Origin: Nitrosomonas sp.
Lineage (GTDB): Bacteria > Pseudomonadota > Gammaproteobacteria > Burkholderiales > Nitrosomonadaceae
DNA length: 64,000 nucleotides
Assembly: GCA_028577615.1 (NCBI GenBank)
Contig: JAJSDU010000003.1
Span: 1 to 64,000 of the forward strand
Reading direction: 5' to 3'
Part shown: in pieces, positions 16,491 through 25,609 of the stretch
Position numbering within the stretch: the first letter of the stretch is position 1
Layout of the letters: the number at the start of each line of letters is the position of its first letter
Translations under genes and position numbers: made by a program
The notes under the pieces: model-generated
What the model was told of the DNA's origin: nothing
What the model saw: only the letters and a program-made list of their open reading frames with translations
The model's database searches: none

Positions 16491-17359
16491 GAGATCTCTG
16501 CAAAACCTCCGGCTTCTTGAAGTCCGGTAAAAAATTGGTGACCTCAATCAGATTTGCCCAGCTTTTTATGAATTTTTGTGGAAAAATTCGAGATTTGACA
16601 GGGAGTCACCTCGTTTTCTGGTATTTTTTATCGGCTTCTGTTTAAAAGGCGCATTTCTCTTGTCTCATCAAACTTTCAACAAATAACCTGGGTAATCTTT
16701 TCAGGTTATACGCCAGGGCTTGTAGAACATGCCAGGCATGCGCTTTTGCCAGACCGCGATAACGCAGGATTTTGCCGCCAAATCAACACGCCTGACTGCC
16801 AAAAGTGCGCTCAACAACATAACGCAGCCGCGTGATTAACTTATTACGCTGCAATTGTCACGCAGTTAACGGTTTGTTCCTCACCGTCTTGTCCTGAATG
16901 CCGTTTTTGATGCCCCGCGCTTTCAAGGCTTCGCGATGCTTCTGGCTGCCATAAGCCTTGTCGCCATGAAGTCGATTTCCCGGCTTAATTCCAGCTTTAT
17001 CCAGCAGCGCCAGCATGGGTTGACTGTCATGCCGGTTGGCGTTGGCCATGTCTTCAACTGATTCATCACTGAGACCACCATGCCACAGGCCAACCAGCAG
17101 CATTTTCAATAACAGCAATCCCGGATAAGCAGGACGGTCCGTGGCATCGGATACCGGCGCATAGTACTGTGCGATTGTTTTTTCGATGGGTGTCCAATCG
17201 ATCAACTGGTCTATCTGGTTCAGGAAATTGCCTTTACGTGTTCTTCGGGTAACAAAACTATCGGCCAGACTTAAACCAGCGATAAATAACCTCATGAATA
17301 AAATAACAATTATATAGTTTTCACCCGCCTGGTGCCATTTTTACCGTGCAAAGGTCTCT
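16491..17359 (-). mobile_element. IS5-family element, internally deleted
   Basis: About 870 bp. One end reads GAGATCTCTGCAAAAC. The other, on the opposite strand, reads GAGACCTTTGCACGG. These imperfect terminal inverted repeats resemble those of IS5-type elements. Inside is a degenerate transposase on the minus strand. Full-length relatives are over 1.1 kb, so a central part has been lost. I do not see a clear target duplication, so the ends are approximate. Confidence 0.7.
16642..17295 (-). pseudogene. IS5-family transposase, deleted and with stop codons
   Basis: The N-terminus (GNFLNQIDQLIDWTPIEKTI, KMLLVGLWHGGLSDESVEDM) jumps directly to the C-terminal half (NRHDSQPMLALLDKAGIKPG). The middle, including the first DDE aspartate region, is deleted. 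The join falls in a short AN/NAN stretch that could be a microhomology. A TGA (16858-16860) replaces an Arg codon in the LTARQLQR motif. A second TGA (16783-16785) replaces Trp in the GSQARWFGG motif. The frame then continues GLAKAHAWHVLQALAYNLKR to 16642. It cannot be active. Confidence 0.85.
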
Positions 17360-17529
17360 ATCAATGTATTGCACACATGAACTGCGGTGTTCTATGACTT
17401 ATAGCACTCAGGTCAATAGATTTCCGGCTTTTTCGCCATTCAATGTTTGATAAGCGTTCAAAATCGGGAATAGATCCCAAGTAAGTCTAGTATAAATACG
17501 GCTAAATGATATATAATACGCATATCAAT

Positions 17530-17606
<77 letters not shown>

Positions 17607-17614
17607 ATAAAATC

Positions 17615-17649
17615 AATCACTTATGCAGTATCGTGTTAAGTGATTTTTT
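17615..17649 (+). terminator. Terminator after tRNA-fMet
   Basis: A perfect 9-bp stem AATCACTTA/TAAGTGATT with a 13-base loop is followed by a T-run. It starts nine bases after the tRNA. The minus-strand DUF927 fragment ends within it. Confidence 0.75.
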
Positions 17650-17945
17650 GTTTTAAGTTGTTGCCATGATCGCGCATGGATTGCCACAGATTCAAATATT
17701 CTGCCGCAGCAGAAATTGTCGCGATTTCTTTCACACGGTCAGCCCGTATTCTGTCGCCAGCTCGCCAGCAAAGCCGATCAGCGCAAACTTGCTGCAACAC
17801 GCTTCAGCTGCCCGCCGTCGTTCTTGATAACAAATGCCCCTCGAATCGCGTATCGTTCCAAAATACTTTGAACATTCTTGCTTTCATGCAGGTGCACGAG
17901 CTTTTCAAGGAACACTCGGCCAGTGTGTCCATAAGCTTGATGCTA
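17640..17945 (-). pseudogene. DUF927-type primase/helicase domain fragment
   Basis: On the minus strand one frame gives GHTGRVFLEKLVHLHE, RYAIRGAFVIKNDGGQL and KRVAAS. A one-base shift then gives FALIGFAGELATEYGLT. A further shift gives AAAEYLNLWQSMRDHGNN to the TAA in the hairpin. The FALIGFAGELATEYGLT segment strongly resembles the end of DUF927 domains of phage and plasmid primases. Only the last 90 or so residues remain, with at least two frameshifts. It suggests an old integrated element beside the initiator tRNA. Confidence 0.6.
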
Positions 17946-17953
17946 TCCGAATA

Positions 17954-18222
17954 ACCCAATCAACCAATACCAATTTCCGGCTCGTATGCTATGCGAGACA
18001 CTCGGTGTATCACATAGCGGTTACTATGACTGGGCCAAACGCACGCCCAGCCAGCGAGCCATTGCCAACTGCCAATTGATTGAGCAGATCATGACGATAT
18101 ACCGCACAAGTGATTTCACCTATGGCGGCCCCCGGATTACTGTTGAATTGGCCGATCTCGGAGTCAGGGTCAATCACAAACGCGTATGCAGGCTGATGCG
18201 TGAAGCAGGGATTAAAGGTGTG
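17954..18222 (+). pseudogene. IS3-family transposase OrfB fragment
   Basis: The N-terminal part of an OrfB: FPARMLCETLGVSHSGYYDW, then FTYGGPRITVELADLGVRVN and KRVCRLMREAGIKGV, the HTH_21 region of IS3-family transposases. After GIKGV the similarity stops abruptly at about 18222 and the catalytic DDE domain is missing. No terminal repeats or OrfA are visible. It is inactive. Confidence 0.85.
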
Positions 18223-18531
18223 CTTTCATCCGGAAATTCAGACAGTACTATGTTTGAGTTGATTCTTGTGGATTTAATCGAGGAAAGTAGGATCAACTGC
18301 GGTAATGCCGGATGTCGAAATATCGGTCAAATCTGGTTTGAATTGCTGGCGACCAGGGCATGCTCCGGGCTGCTGCCGGCTGTTTCAAAATGATAAAATA
18401 ACCAATGGTTTGGCTTGATGCGGAACCGGATCATCGATCGCACGATTATTTCCGATTTTGCAGCTGCAGATTGGTATTGCTGTTGAGACTGTAAATTTTT
18501 TTGCGTATGCCGGAATAACGATATCTCGCGG
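18223..18531. other. Unassigned stretch between IS fragment and lipoprotein gene
   Basis: About 310 bp. The open frame continuing from the IS fragment (to 18393) loses all resemblance to a transposase. It reads as random Ser/Leu/Gly-rich sequence. I see no gene, tRNA or clear terminator here; it is probably remnant DNA from past insertions. Confidence 0.4.
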
Positions 18532-19068
18532 CTATCTTACAAAACGAAAAACCGACGGATTTTTACCTGCTTTCAATATATTGATTGCTTCCTCTTTTGT
18601 TCTGACAGGATGTTTGTCCGGGCACAGGAGATTTTTCGATAATTCGCGGTGCGCATAGAATTGTTTGACGAAATCCAATGATTGCCATTTCGATACTCTG
18701 GGTTTGGACCAGGTTTTATCGTCACGTCCGATGGCGTATAGTTTTCTTTCGTTGGTTTCGCAACGGATACCTTCGTGGCTGATATTCATAGCGCCGGCCG
18801 ATGAGCGGGATACCAGTGTAAAGCGGACGACGCCATCATCACCAATGCTGATAGATTCGGGATCAATAGCGTGCTGATAATCGGCGCTGGTTTGCACGGT
18901 CAGCGGAATCAGGTTGCTGAGATCAGGATAGGGCGGCAGCTGAGCAAGTTGTTCGACCCAGGGTTTTTCGGTATCGAATGTTTCCTTGAATTCTTTTTTG
19001 GCTGCACAAGCGGAAATCAGCAGACAAAGCAGCAGTGTGAATGCCATTAACGATGATTTGTCGAACAT
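18532..19068 (-). CDS. CNP1-like family lipoprotein
   Basis: A 178-residue protein with a lipoprotein signal: hydrophobic AFTLLLCLLISAC, with lipobox LISAC and Cys21. It matches the CNP1-like family (betaproteobacterial proteins of unknown function): ETFDTEKPWVEQLAQLPPYP, GIRCETNERKLYAIGRDD and FVKQFYAHRELSKNLLCPD. It is presumably attached to the envelope facing the periplasm. It appears monocistronic and lies just downstream of the DUF3501 gene on the same strand. Confidence 0.82.
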   Translation of the reverse strand: MFDKSSLMAFTLLLCLLISACAAKKEFKETFDTEKPWVEQLAQLPPYPDLSNLIPLTVQTSADYQHAIDPESISIGDDGVVRFTLVSRSSAGAMNISHEGIRCETNERKLYAIGRDDKTWSKPRVSKWQSLDFVKQFYAHRELSKNLLCPDKHPVRTKEEAINILKAGKNPSVFRFVR

Positions 19069-19180
19069 GTTGTGGTGGCCTCTATGGTGTGGCGAAACGG
19101 AGGTGGGCAGTCCGTGAAGCGGATGCGCGCGATCTCTGGCTTTTAGAGATGCTAATGTTTGAGTATTTCAGCGATAATGG

Positions 19181-19765
19181 CTAAACAAGATCGCTGAGCA
19201 GCGAAGCGCGGTGTTGCTCATCGACGGCGTCGATCGTCTCTTGGCAGTGGGGATGGTCGACACCGATAGACAGTGGACACTGGTGCTTCAGCGCTTGAAT
19301 CATATCCTGTGTCAGCTCAAAGCGCAGGAAATGCACTGAAGAGGTTTTTTCGCTGTTTTCGCGATCGATATCCTCATCGGCAATTGCATACACCGGCGGA
19401 AAGCCGTCGACCTTGATCCATACTTTATCTTCAATGCCAACCAATTGCGCAAGCTGTGCTGCGCGTTCAACGGGATCGGGATATTCAATCATCATGGTTG
19501 CTTTCCAGTTTGTGCCATCGGGAACCAGGGGTAGATAGGTTTCCAGTTCATGGGTGATTTCATTTTCCTGAAAAATGCGCTCGATATGCAACATTTCTTG
19601 AATCTGATATCGGATGGTCATTTCATCTTCAAAAATCAGCATAATGTGCTCACCTAACGCAATTTTACGTGATTTCTTGTGTGCCATGATTTCGGTGCGC
19701 TTCTGCTTACGTATTTTGGCGTAATCTTCGAGTGTCAAAAGACTGTCGCGGGTAATTTTTGCCAT
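19181..19765 (-). CDS. DUF3501 family protein
   Basis: A 194-residue soluble protein, from ATG 19765 preceded by AAGGA. The N-terminus TRDSLLTLEDYAKIRKQKR and the middle MLIFEDEMTIRYQIQEMLHIERIF are characteristic of DUF3501. The function is unknown. It starts six bases before the stop of the upstream Fe-S gene is cleared (ATG 19765, upstream stop 19771-19773), so the two are translationally close. Its consistent company with an HdrD/GlpC-like Fe-S protein and a rubrerythrin suggests a role in the same redox module. Confidence 0.85.
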   Translation of the reverse strand: MAKITRDSLLTLEDYAKIRKQKRTEIMAHKKSRKIALGEHIMLIFEDEMTIRYQIQEMLHIERIFQENEITHELETYLPLVPDGTNWKATMMIEYPDPVERAAQLAQLVGIEDKVWIKVDGFPPVYAIADEDIDRENSEKTSSVHFLRFELTQDMIQALKHQCPLSIGVDHPHCQETIDAVDEQHRASLLSDLV

Positions 19766-19770
19766 CGTTC

Positions 19771-21165
19771 TCAATCCTTTTCTTTATCGGTTGAAACCGG
19801 CGCGCCGGTTTCCTGTCCGCTGACGGTATACATACGGCCTTCGTAGGCGAAACGCAGAAGCGTCAGCGGGTGTAATTTTTGCGCCGTATTTTCCTTTCCC
19901 ATGCCCTGTTCGATATGACGCGCAGCGATAGCGCAGTCCGAGCTGATGTAATCGGGCTGGTTTGTCGCCATTTGCCGGAAAACGGGGCGGCCGATTTTCA
20001 TCGAATCCGTAAAAAACTCGCTTTTTACGCCCCAAGTGCCATCGTGACCGGAACAGCGTTCGACAACGGTGATTTCAGTGCCTGGGATAAGCTGTAGAAC
20101 ATCGCGCGTTTTTTTGCCGATATTCTGTACCCGCTGATGACACGGTATATGGTAAGCCACCTTGCCCAGCGAAGTCTTGAAATCGGTTTTCAGTAATTTG
20201 TCCTGATGGCGCAATAGCAGATATTCAAACGGATCGAACATCGCTGTGGCAACAGTTTGTACTGCCGAGTCATCGGGAAACAGCAATGGCAGTTCCTGCT
20301 TGTACATCAGTGTGCATGATGGCACGGCAGACAGGATGGCGTAACCTTCCTCGGCCAGCCTCAGTAAATGCGGAATATTGGCATTTTTGTTTTTCTCGAC
20401 GGTGTCGAGGTCGCCCAGTTCCAATTTTGGCATGCCGCAACAGGTTTCTTTTGCGACGAGTGTGGTCGGAATTTCGTTATGTGCGAGAATTTTCAGCAAA
20501 TCCCGTCCGATGTCCGGTTCGTTGTAATTGATATAACAGGTGGCGTAAATAGCCACTTTTCCTGGAGTACGCTCCCCATCTCTGACAGGATAGTTATCAT
20601 TCGTCTGTGCGGTTGGCCGGAATCTGTTCGGTGCGTATTCCGGCAAAACCCGGTCGGCGTGTATACCCAGTCTGCTGTCCATGAACTTACGGACAGCAGG
20701 GGTCTTGTTCAATGCATTGACGGTCTGTACAACGACCGGAATCGTTGCCAGTTTGCCGACGGCATCGGTGTTCGATAATAATTTATCGCGGAAGCTGGCG
20801 CCGCGGGTTTTAAACTTGACTGCTTTGGCGCGCAGCATCAAGTGCGGAAAATCAATATTCCATTCATGCGGCGGGACATAAGGACACTTGGTCATGAAAC
20901 ACATATCGCACAGGAAGCAGTGATCGACGACTTCCCAGAATTTTTGTTTTTCCACGCCGTCAATTTCGCCCGTTGAGCCATTGTCAACCAGATCGAAGAG
21001 ACGCGGGAATGCTGTGCACAGATTGACGCAGCGCCGGCATCCATGACAGATATCGAACACCCGCTCCATTTCATCCAACAGACTGGTTTCGTTATAGAAT
21101 TCGATGTGCTTCCAGTCGATGGGATGGCGTTTCGGCGCTTCCAGACTGCCTTCACGAGTAGTCAT
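19771..21165 (-). CDS. HdrD/GlpC-like iron-sulfur protein
   Basis: A 464-residue protein from ATG 21165; an upstream in-frame start at 21210 adds an unlikely leader. Two Fe4S4 motifs occur near the N-terminus: CHGCRRCVNLC (C40, C43, C46, C50) and CFLCDMCFMTKCP (C83, C86, C89, C94). Downstream are a CCG-type motif ETCCGMPKLELGD and a second variant ERCSGHDGTWG where CCG has become CSG. This is the architecture of GlpC and heterodisulfide reductase D. It probably shuttles electrons between quinones or thiols and a partner; rubrerythrin, encoded upstream, is the obvious candidate (inference). Confidence 0.85.
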   Translation of the reverse strand: MTTREGSLEAPKRHPIDWKHIEFYNETSLLDEMERVFDICHGCRRCVNLCTAFPRLFDLVDNGSTGEIDGVEKQKFWEVVDHCFLCDMCFMTKCPYVPPHEWNIDFPHLMLRAKAVKFKTRGASFRDKLLSNTDAVGKLATIPVVVQTVNALNKTPAVRKFMDSRLGIHADRVLPEYAPNRFRPTAQTNDNYPVRDGERTPGKVAIYATCYINYNEPDIGRDLLKILAHNEIPTTLVAKETCCGMPKLELGDLDTVEKNKNANIPHLLRLAEEGYAILSAVPSCTLMYKQELPLLFPDDSAVQTVATAMFDPFEYLLLRHQDKLLKTDFKTSLGKVAYHIPCHQRVQNIGKKTRDVLQLIPGTEITVVERCSGHDGTWGVKSEFFTDSMKIGRPVFRQMATNQPDYISSDCAIAARHIEQGMGKENTAQKLHPLTLLRFAYEGRMYTVSGQETGAPVSTDKEKD

Positions 21166-21303
21166 AGAATTTCGTAAGATAAAACGACATTGAAGAAATA
21201 AACAACGCAATAACGGGGCTTATGGGTTTCGCCACAAACCCCCGTTCTTTTATTCACTGATCCGGCAGAACCGGTCAGTTTGACAGGCTATACTGGTGAT
21301 TGA

Positions 21304-21723
21304 TCAGTCGACCAAAGTGTCCAGAGCACGCTGAAAGCGATTGGCGTGCGAACGTTCGGCTTTGGCCAGTGTTTCAAACCAGTCGGCTATTTCATCAAAG
21401 CCTTCATCGCGCGCGGTTTTTGCCATGCCGGGGTACATGTCGGTGTATTCGTGCGTTTCACCGGCGATCGCGGTTTTCAGATTGTCGCGGGTTGCACCGA
21501 AAGTCAAGCCGGTTGCAGGGTCGCCGCAGGATTCCAGGTATTCCAGATGACCATGCGCGTGACCGGTTTCGCCTTCAGCAGTGGAACGGAAAACTGCAGC
21601 AACATCGTTTTGACCTTCAACATCCGCTTTTGCAGCAAAATACAGGTAACGGCGGTTGGCTTGCGATTCTCCGGCAAATGCAGCTTTCAGATTGTTCTCG
21701 GTTTTGGATCCTTTAAGTTCCAT
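21304..21723 (-). CDS. Rubrerythrin-like diiron protein lacking rubredoxin domain
   Basis: A 139-residue ferritin-like four-helix protein. Diiron ligands fit E19, E52 with H55 ([10 protein letters not shown]), E89 with E92, and E123 with H126 ([10 protein letters not shown]). There is no C-terminal CxxC rubredoxin domain, so it needs an external electron donor. Rubrerythrins reduce hydrogen peroxide. It is the first gene of a minus-strand set with the Fe-S protein and DUF3501; about 140 bases separate it from the Fe-S gene. Confidence 0.93.
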   Translation of the reverse strand: MELKGSKTENNLKAAFAGESQANRRYLYFAAKADVEGQNDVAAVFRSTAEGETGHAHGHLEYLESCGDPATGLTFGATRDNLKTAIAGETHEYTDMYPGMAKTARDEGFDEIADWFETLAKAERSHANRFQRALDTLVD

Positions 21724-21993
21724 TTGTTTACTCCTTTGTTATCTATGTGACGAAATTAAGAAAGTGAAGTTGTTCCTATTGTTTTTATTGTGATCAGTCA
21801 TGCAGTCTGCATCAGACACAGTATAAATTATATATGGCAAGCGCGCGTGTTGCATTCGTTGCGTTGCTGATGAATTATACGGGAAAAAGCATTGCTTCAT
21901 GCTCTTCGGGCTGTTCTGATAAGCGTCAGTTTACTCGACGAGACTAGCGAAGCCCTGCCGGCTTGTCAAGATAATGTAGCGTTACTCGATCGA

Positions 21994-23232
21994 TCAGCCC
22001 GGTTTGCCGTCGATTCGAGGACGCCAGTATATCGGTACAAAGTGTGCAGCCCATAAAAAGAAACAGGCCAGCCAGATCAGTCCCGCAAGCAGATAGAGCA
22101 CCGGTGTGAACGATCCAAACACGGGTATGATTTCGGGTAGTATTCTGACTGCGGTGCTGGCCTGAAAACCGATAAACAGTTGCCAGGTGAAGCCATCCAG
22201 TTCCAGGGGACGGCCGGAATGTCCAAGCGTAACGCGCGATGCCATGCCAAGAACCATACTGGCAAAATAGCCGATTGCAAGTGCGTGCAGCGGCGCAAGA
22301 CCCAGAATCGGTATACTTTCCGGATTCTGCATGTGAAAATAGCTTTGCAAACCGTAGAGCAGCATGGCAATGCCGAGCCAGGCGAATGAGATGTGCAGTA
22401 CGGCGAGCAGGCTGACCTGGAAGCTGCGCAGAAGTCCCCAGCGAGTCGATAGATACAGTGCACATGCCGCCAGCAGAAAATCAACTATCCATAAATACTG
22501 GATCTGACCGGACAATTGCAGTATGCCATGTGTCGCGGTACACGCGAGCATGATCCAGAGCAGCCAGTATGGTCTTACGATGACATAATCCTGCAATACC
22601 CGGCTGGAAAAAAATGGAATCATTCGATGCGAAACCGCCAGTAGAATCGGCATCAGAAAAAACCATACACCGGCGTGCCGGGAGAAGCTCAGCAGAAAAT
22701 GCACATCGGTAATCAACCAGAGCAGATAAGCCGCGATGCCGAGGCAGCCCATAAAAAGCGCTGCGCTGGTGACGATGGCGTGCCGTCTGTCTTGGCCTTT
22801 GGCGGCCAGAAGTATGCGCACTAAAGCGTTAAACGCAACGCCAAAACCGGCCAGCATCGTAAGAACGCCGAGAGCGACCATACTTTGGTTATAAACCAGT
22901 CCTGCATAAAACAATGCAATGCCGCCTGTCATTAAAAGGACGGTAGTCATATAAACGCGTGGCGGAATTTTTTCCCCATTCATCCAGTTCGGGTATGTCG
23001 TAAACAAAAAACCGAAAATAAAAAAAGGGAAAAAACCATAAATCATCAGAAAAGCATGCGCCCATGTCGGTGGCGTGCTCCATGCGATGAACGTGCCCGC
23101 GACAGCATAACGCCCGGAAAGATCATAGAGCCACCAGATGAGGGTAAAAACGCCCTGTAATGCGCCGACCAGAAAGAGGCTGCGATGCGGTGCTGCTGAA
23201 AGATGATGCCAGAAGCCTGAATTATTCTGCAT
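21994..23232 (-). CDS. nnrS: NnrS family heme/copper membrane protein
   Basis: A 412-residue polytopic membrane protein with about twelve hydrophobic segments. The N-terminal PHRSLFLVGALQGVFTLIWW and HAFLMIYGFFPFFIFGFLFT and the later GVWFFLMPILLAVSHRMIPF are characteristic of NnrS. Several conserved histidines lie in the membrane region, as expected for a heme- and copper-containing protein. NnrS is linked to nitric oxide tolerance in denitrifiers and Vibrio. It appears to be a single gene. Confidence 0.93.
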   Translation of the reverse strand: MQNNSGFWHHLSAAPHRSLFLVGALQGVFTLIWWLYDLSGRYAVAGTFIAWSTPPTWAHAFLMIYGFFPFFIFGFLFTTYPNWMNGEKIPPRVYMTTVLLMTGGIALFYAGLVYNQSMVALGVLTMLAGFGVAFNALVRILLAAKGQDRRHAIVTSAALFMGCLGIAAYLLWLITDVHFLLSFSRHAGVWFFLMPILLAVSHRMIPFFSSRVLQDYVIVRPYWLLWIMLACTATHGILQLSGQIQYLWIVDFLLAACALYLSTRWGLLRSFQVSLLAVLHISFAWLGIAMLLYGLQSYFHMQNPESIPILGLAPLHALAIGYFASMVLGMASRVTLGHSGRPLELDGFTWQLFIGFQASTAVRILPEIIPVFGSFTPVLYLLAGLIWLACFFLWAAHFVPIYWRPRIDGKPG

Positions 23233-23360
23233 TTAAAAATTCCTTTTGCGTTCTTTGTTTTTGCATTTGTTATAATCGATTTACAATGCCTGTTTTTCTA
23301 AATTCGGTTAATTTGTTATGATGCGTGTCCTTTTCAAGTGATGCGCCGCCAGAGTTCTTA

Positions 23361-24209
23361 ATGCTTAATATTGATTTGCATTGTCATTCCACTGTTTCTG
23401 ACGGAGTTCTGACGCCAGCGCAGCTTGTCGAACGCGCGCATCGACGCGGCGTCAGAGTGCTGGCACTGACTGATCACGATGATACCGCCGGACTTGAGGA
23501 GGCAAGCCGTGTTGCTGCAGAGAAAAATATCACATTTATAAACGGTGTGGAAATATCCGTCTCCTGGCGGGGACGGACGATTCATGTACTGGGTTTGAAC
23601 GTGGATCCCGGCTATAAGCCGCTTTTTGATGGTCTGCAAGGTATTCGCGATGGACGCACGCAGCGTGCGCATACTATCGCGGCTGAGCTGGAAAAGATTG
23701 GTATCAGGAACAGTTTTGAGGGCGCCTTTGCCCATGTGGGTGAACGTGGTTTGATTGGTCGCACGCATTTTGCCCGGTTTCTGATCGAAAAGGGTTATGC
23801 CAAGGATATGAAAACCGTTTTCAAAAAATATCTGGTCAAGGGTAAGCCTGGTTATGCGCATCACGAGTGGGCACAGCTCAGCGAAGTGATTGGCTGGATT
23901 ACCGGGAGCGGCGGCAGGGCTGTAATCGCACATCCAGCCAGATATAATCTGGGAAAGAATGTTTTGCTTGATCTGCTTGATGAGTTTTGCTTGCTGGGCG
24001 GCACCGGGATCGAGGTGGTAAGTGCCAGCCACACACAGGAGCAGGTCGATATTTTTGCCAATCATGCCCGGATAAAAGCGTTGCTGGTTTCCTGCGGTTC
24101 GGACTTTCACGGACCCGGTGAAAGTTTTTACGATCTCGGTCAATTGCCCGATTTGCCGGCAGGATGCATTCCGGTATGGCATGACTGGAAAATACCGCTA
24201 CTTTCTTAA
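23361..24209 (+). CDS. PHP-domain phosphoesterase (RNase AM/YciV type)
   Basis: A 282-residue PHP-family enzyme. Metal ligands are visible: H7 and H9 in DLHCHS, ALTDHDD near 38, and the later IAHPARYN and SCGSDFHGPGE. This matches YciV (RNase AM), a 3',5'-nucleoside bisphosphate phosphatase and 5'-3' exonuclease acting on short RNA. I start at ATG 23361; an upstream GTG (23325) is possible. It heads the plus-strand cluster with yciO, an M50 peptidase and trpS. Confidence 0.9.
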   Translation: MLNIDLHCHSTVSDGVLTPAQLVERAHRRGVRVLALTDHDDTAGLEEASRVAAEKNITFINGVEISVSWRGRTIHVLGLNVDPGYKPLFDGLQGIRDGRTQRAHTIAAELEKIGIRNSFEGAFAHVGERGLIGRTHFARFLIEKGYAKDMKTVFKKYLVKGKPGYAHHEWAQLSEVIGWITGSGGRAVIAHPARYNLGKNVLLDLLDEFCLLGGTGIEVVSASHTQEQVDIFANHARIKALLVSCGSDFHGPGESFYDLGQLPDLPAGCIPVWHDWKIPLLS

Positions 24210-24253
24210 AAATGGATTTGTATAAGCCTATCTAACCAAAGACGCTACAGCTA

Positions 24254-24889
24254 ATGGCTCAGTTTTTTACGATTCACACCGATAACCCGCATTCCAGACT
24301 GATCAGGCAGGCCGTCAATATTCTGCATAATGGCGGCGTGATCGTATATCCGACCGATTCCTGCTATGCGCTGGGCTGCCAGATCGGCGATAAAGATGCG
24401 ATGACACGGATACGCACCATCCGTCAGGTCGATGACAAGCATCATTTTACGCTGGTGTGCAGGAATCTTGCCGAAATCTCGCTATATGCACGCGTGGATA
24501 ATGCCCAGTATCGTTTGCTAAAGGCCAATACCCCCGGCAGTTATACATTTATTCTGCAGGCCAGCCGTGAGGTGCCGCGCCGTTTGCAGCACCCCAAACG
24601 GTATACGATAGGTTTGCGGATACCGGATCATCCTGTCGCGTTGGCGCTGTTGGATGAGCTGAATGAACCGCTCCTGAGCTCGACATTGATTCTTCCCGAT
24701 GATGAATTTCCAATGAATGATGCCGAAGAAATCCGCGAACGGCTTGAACATCAGGTTGATCTGGTTATGGATGCCGGCTCTTGCGGACTGGAAATGACTA
24801 CGGTAATCGACCTGACCGGTGATGCGCCGGAGCTTGTGCGGACAGGAAAAGGGGGGCTGACGCCTTTCGGATTGACCGATGGATTTTGA
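24254..24889 (+). CDS. yciO: YciO/Sua5-YrdC family protein
   Basis: A 211-residue single-domain YrdC-fold protein. GGVIVYPTDSCYALGCQ near 30 and the basic TIRQVDDKHHFTLVCRN match YciO rather than TsaC (KR.P is replaced by VDDKHH). The C-terminal TVIDLTGDAPELVRTGKG is family-typical. YciO binds RNA and may have weak threonylcarbamoyl-AMP activity; its cellular role is unsettled. It overlaps the next gene by 11 bases, indicating translational coupling. Confidence 0.9.
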   Translation: MAQFFTIHTDNPHSRLIRQAVNILHNGGVIVYPTDSCYALGCQIGDKDAMTRIRTIRQVDDKHHFTLVCRNLAEISLYARVDNAQYRLLKANTPGSYTFILQASREVPRRLQHPKRYTIGLRIPDHPVALALLDELNEPLLSSTLILPDDEFPMNDAEEIRERLEHQVDLVMDAGSCGLEMTTVIDLTGDAPELVRTGKGGLTPFGLTDGF

Positions 24890-25550
24890 CAGCATCATTC
24901 AGGGCATCGCAATTTATGCGTTGCCGGTTATTTTGGCGATTACGATGCATGAAGCGGCGCATGGTTATGTCGCCAGACATTTTGGTGACTTTACCGCATT
25001 CAATGCAGGGCGCATCAGCCTTAATCCAGCCAGGCATATCGACCCGGTCGGCACCATACTGGTGCCCGCTGCTTTGTTTATCATCAGCAAAATGACGATG
25101 GGTGCCGGTTTTCTGTTCGGCTGGGCAAAACCTGTTCCGGTGAATTTCTCAAATCTTCGTCATCCGAAGCAGGATATGCTGTGGGTTGCCGCCGCAGGGC
25201 CGGGAGCGAATCTGCTGATGGCTTTTTTCTGGGCGCTGCTCATCAAGCTGGCGATGATTTTACCCATCACTGAATATACCAAACCGGTGATTTTGATGGG
25301 TATTGCCGGAATCGAAATCAATGTCATTCTGATGGTTCTGAATCTGTTGCCTTTGCCGCCGCTCGACGGCGGCCGCATGGCCGTGAGTCTGTTACCGCAC
25401 CGGATAGCTTATCCATTTTCCAGAATCGAGCCTTACGGTTTCATGATCCTGCTGGTTTTACTGATCAGCGGTGTGCTGGGTGTGATTGTCTGGCCGATGA
25501 TTAACTTGATCAAATTGATGATTGTTTCTTTTTTCGGATTATATGTCTAG
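24879..25550 (+). CDS. Site-2 protease-like M50 family membrane peptidase
   Basis: A 223-residue polytopic membrane protein. The zinc motif HEAAH is at 24-28 in the first membrane helix, and the third ligand Asp lies in LLPLPPLDGGRM near 160-170. It is of the compact M50B type without a PDZ domain. The substrate is unknown. It overlaps yciO by 11 bases and precedes trpS by 60. The same neighbourhood is common in betaproteobacteria. Confidence 0.92.
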   Translation: MDFDSIIQGIAIYALPVILAITMHEAAHGYVARHFGDFTAFNAGRISLNPARHIDPVGTILVPAALFIISKMTMGAGFLFGWAKPVPVNFSNLRHPKQDMLWVAAAGPGANLLMAFFWALLIKLAMILPITEYTKPVILMGIAGIEINVILMVLNLLPLPPLDGGRMAVSLLPHRIAYPFSRIEPYGFMILLVLLISGVLGVIVWPMINLIKLMIVSFFGLYV

Positions 25551-25609
25551 GCTGCGTCCAGAAATAACTGAAAATTCATTTATAACGATTAACTTTTAGG
25601 ATTTAAAAC

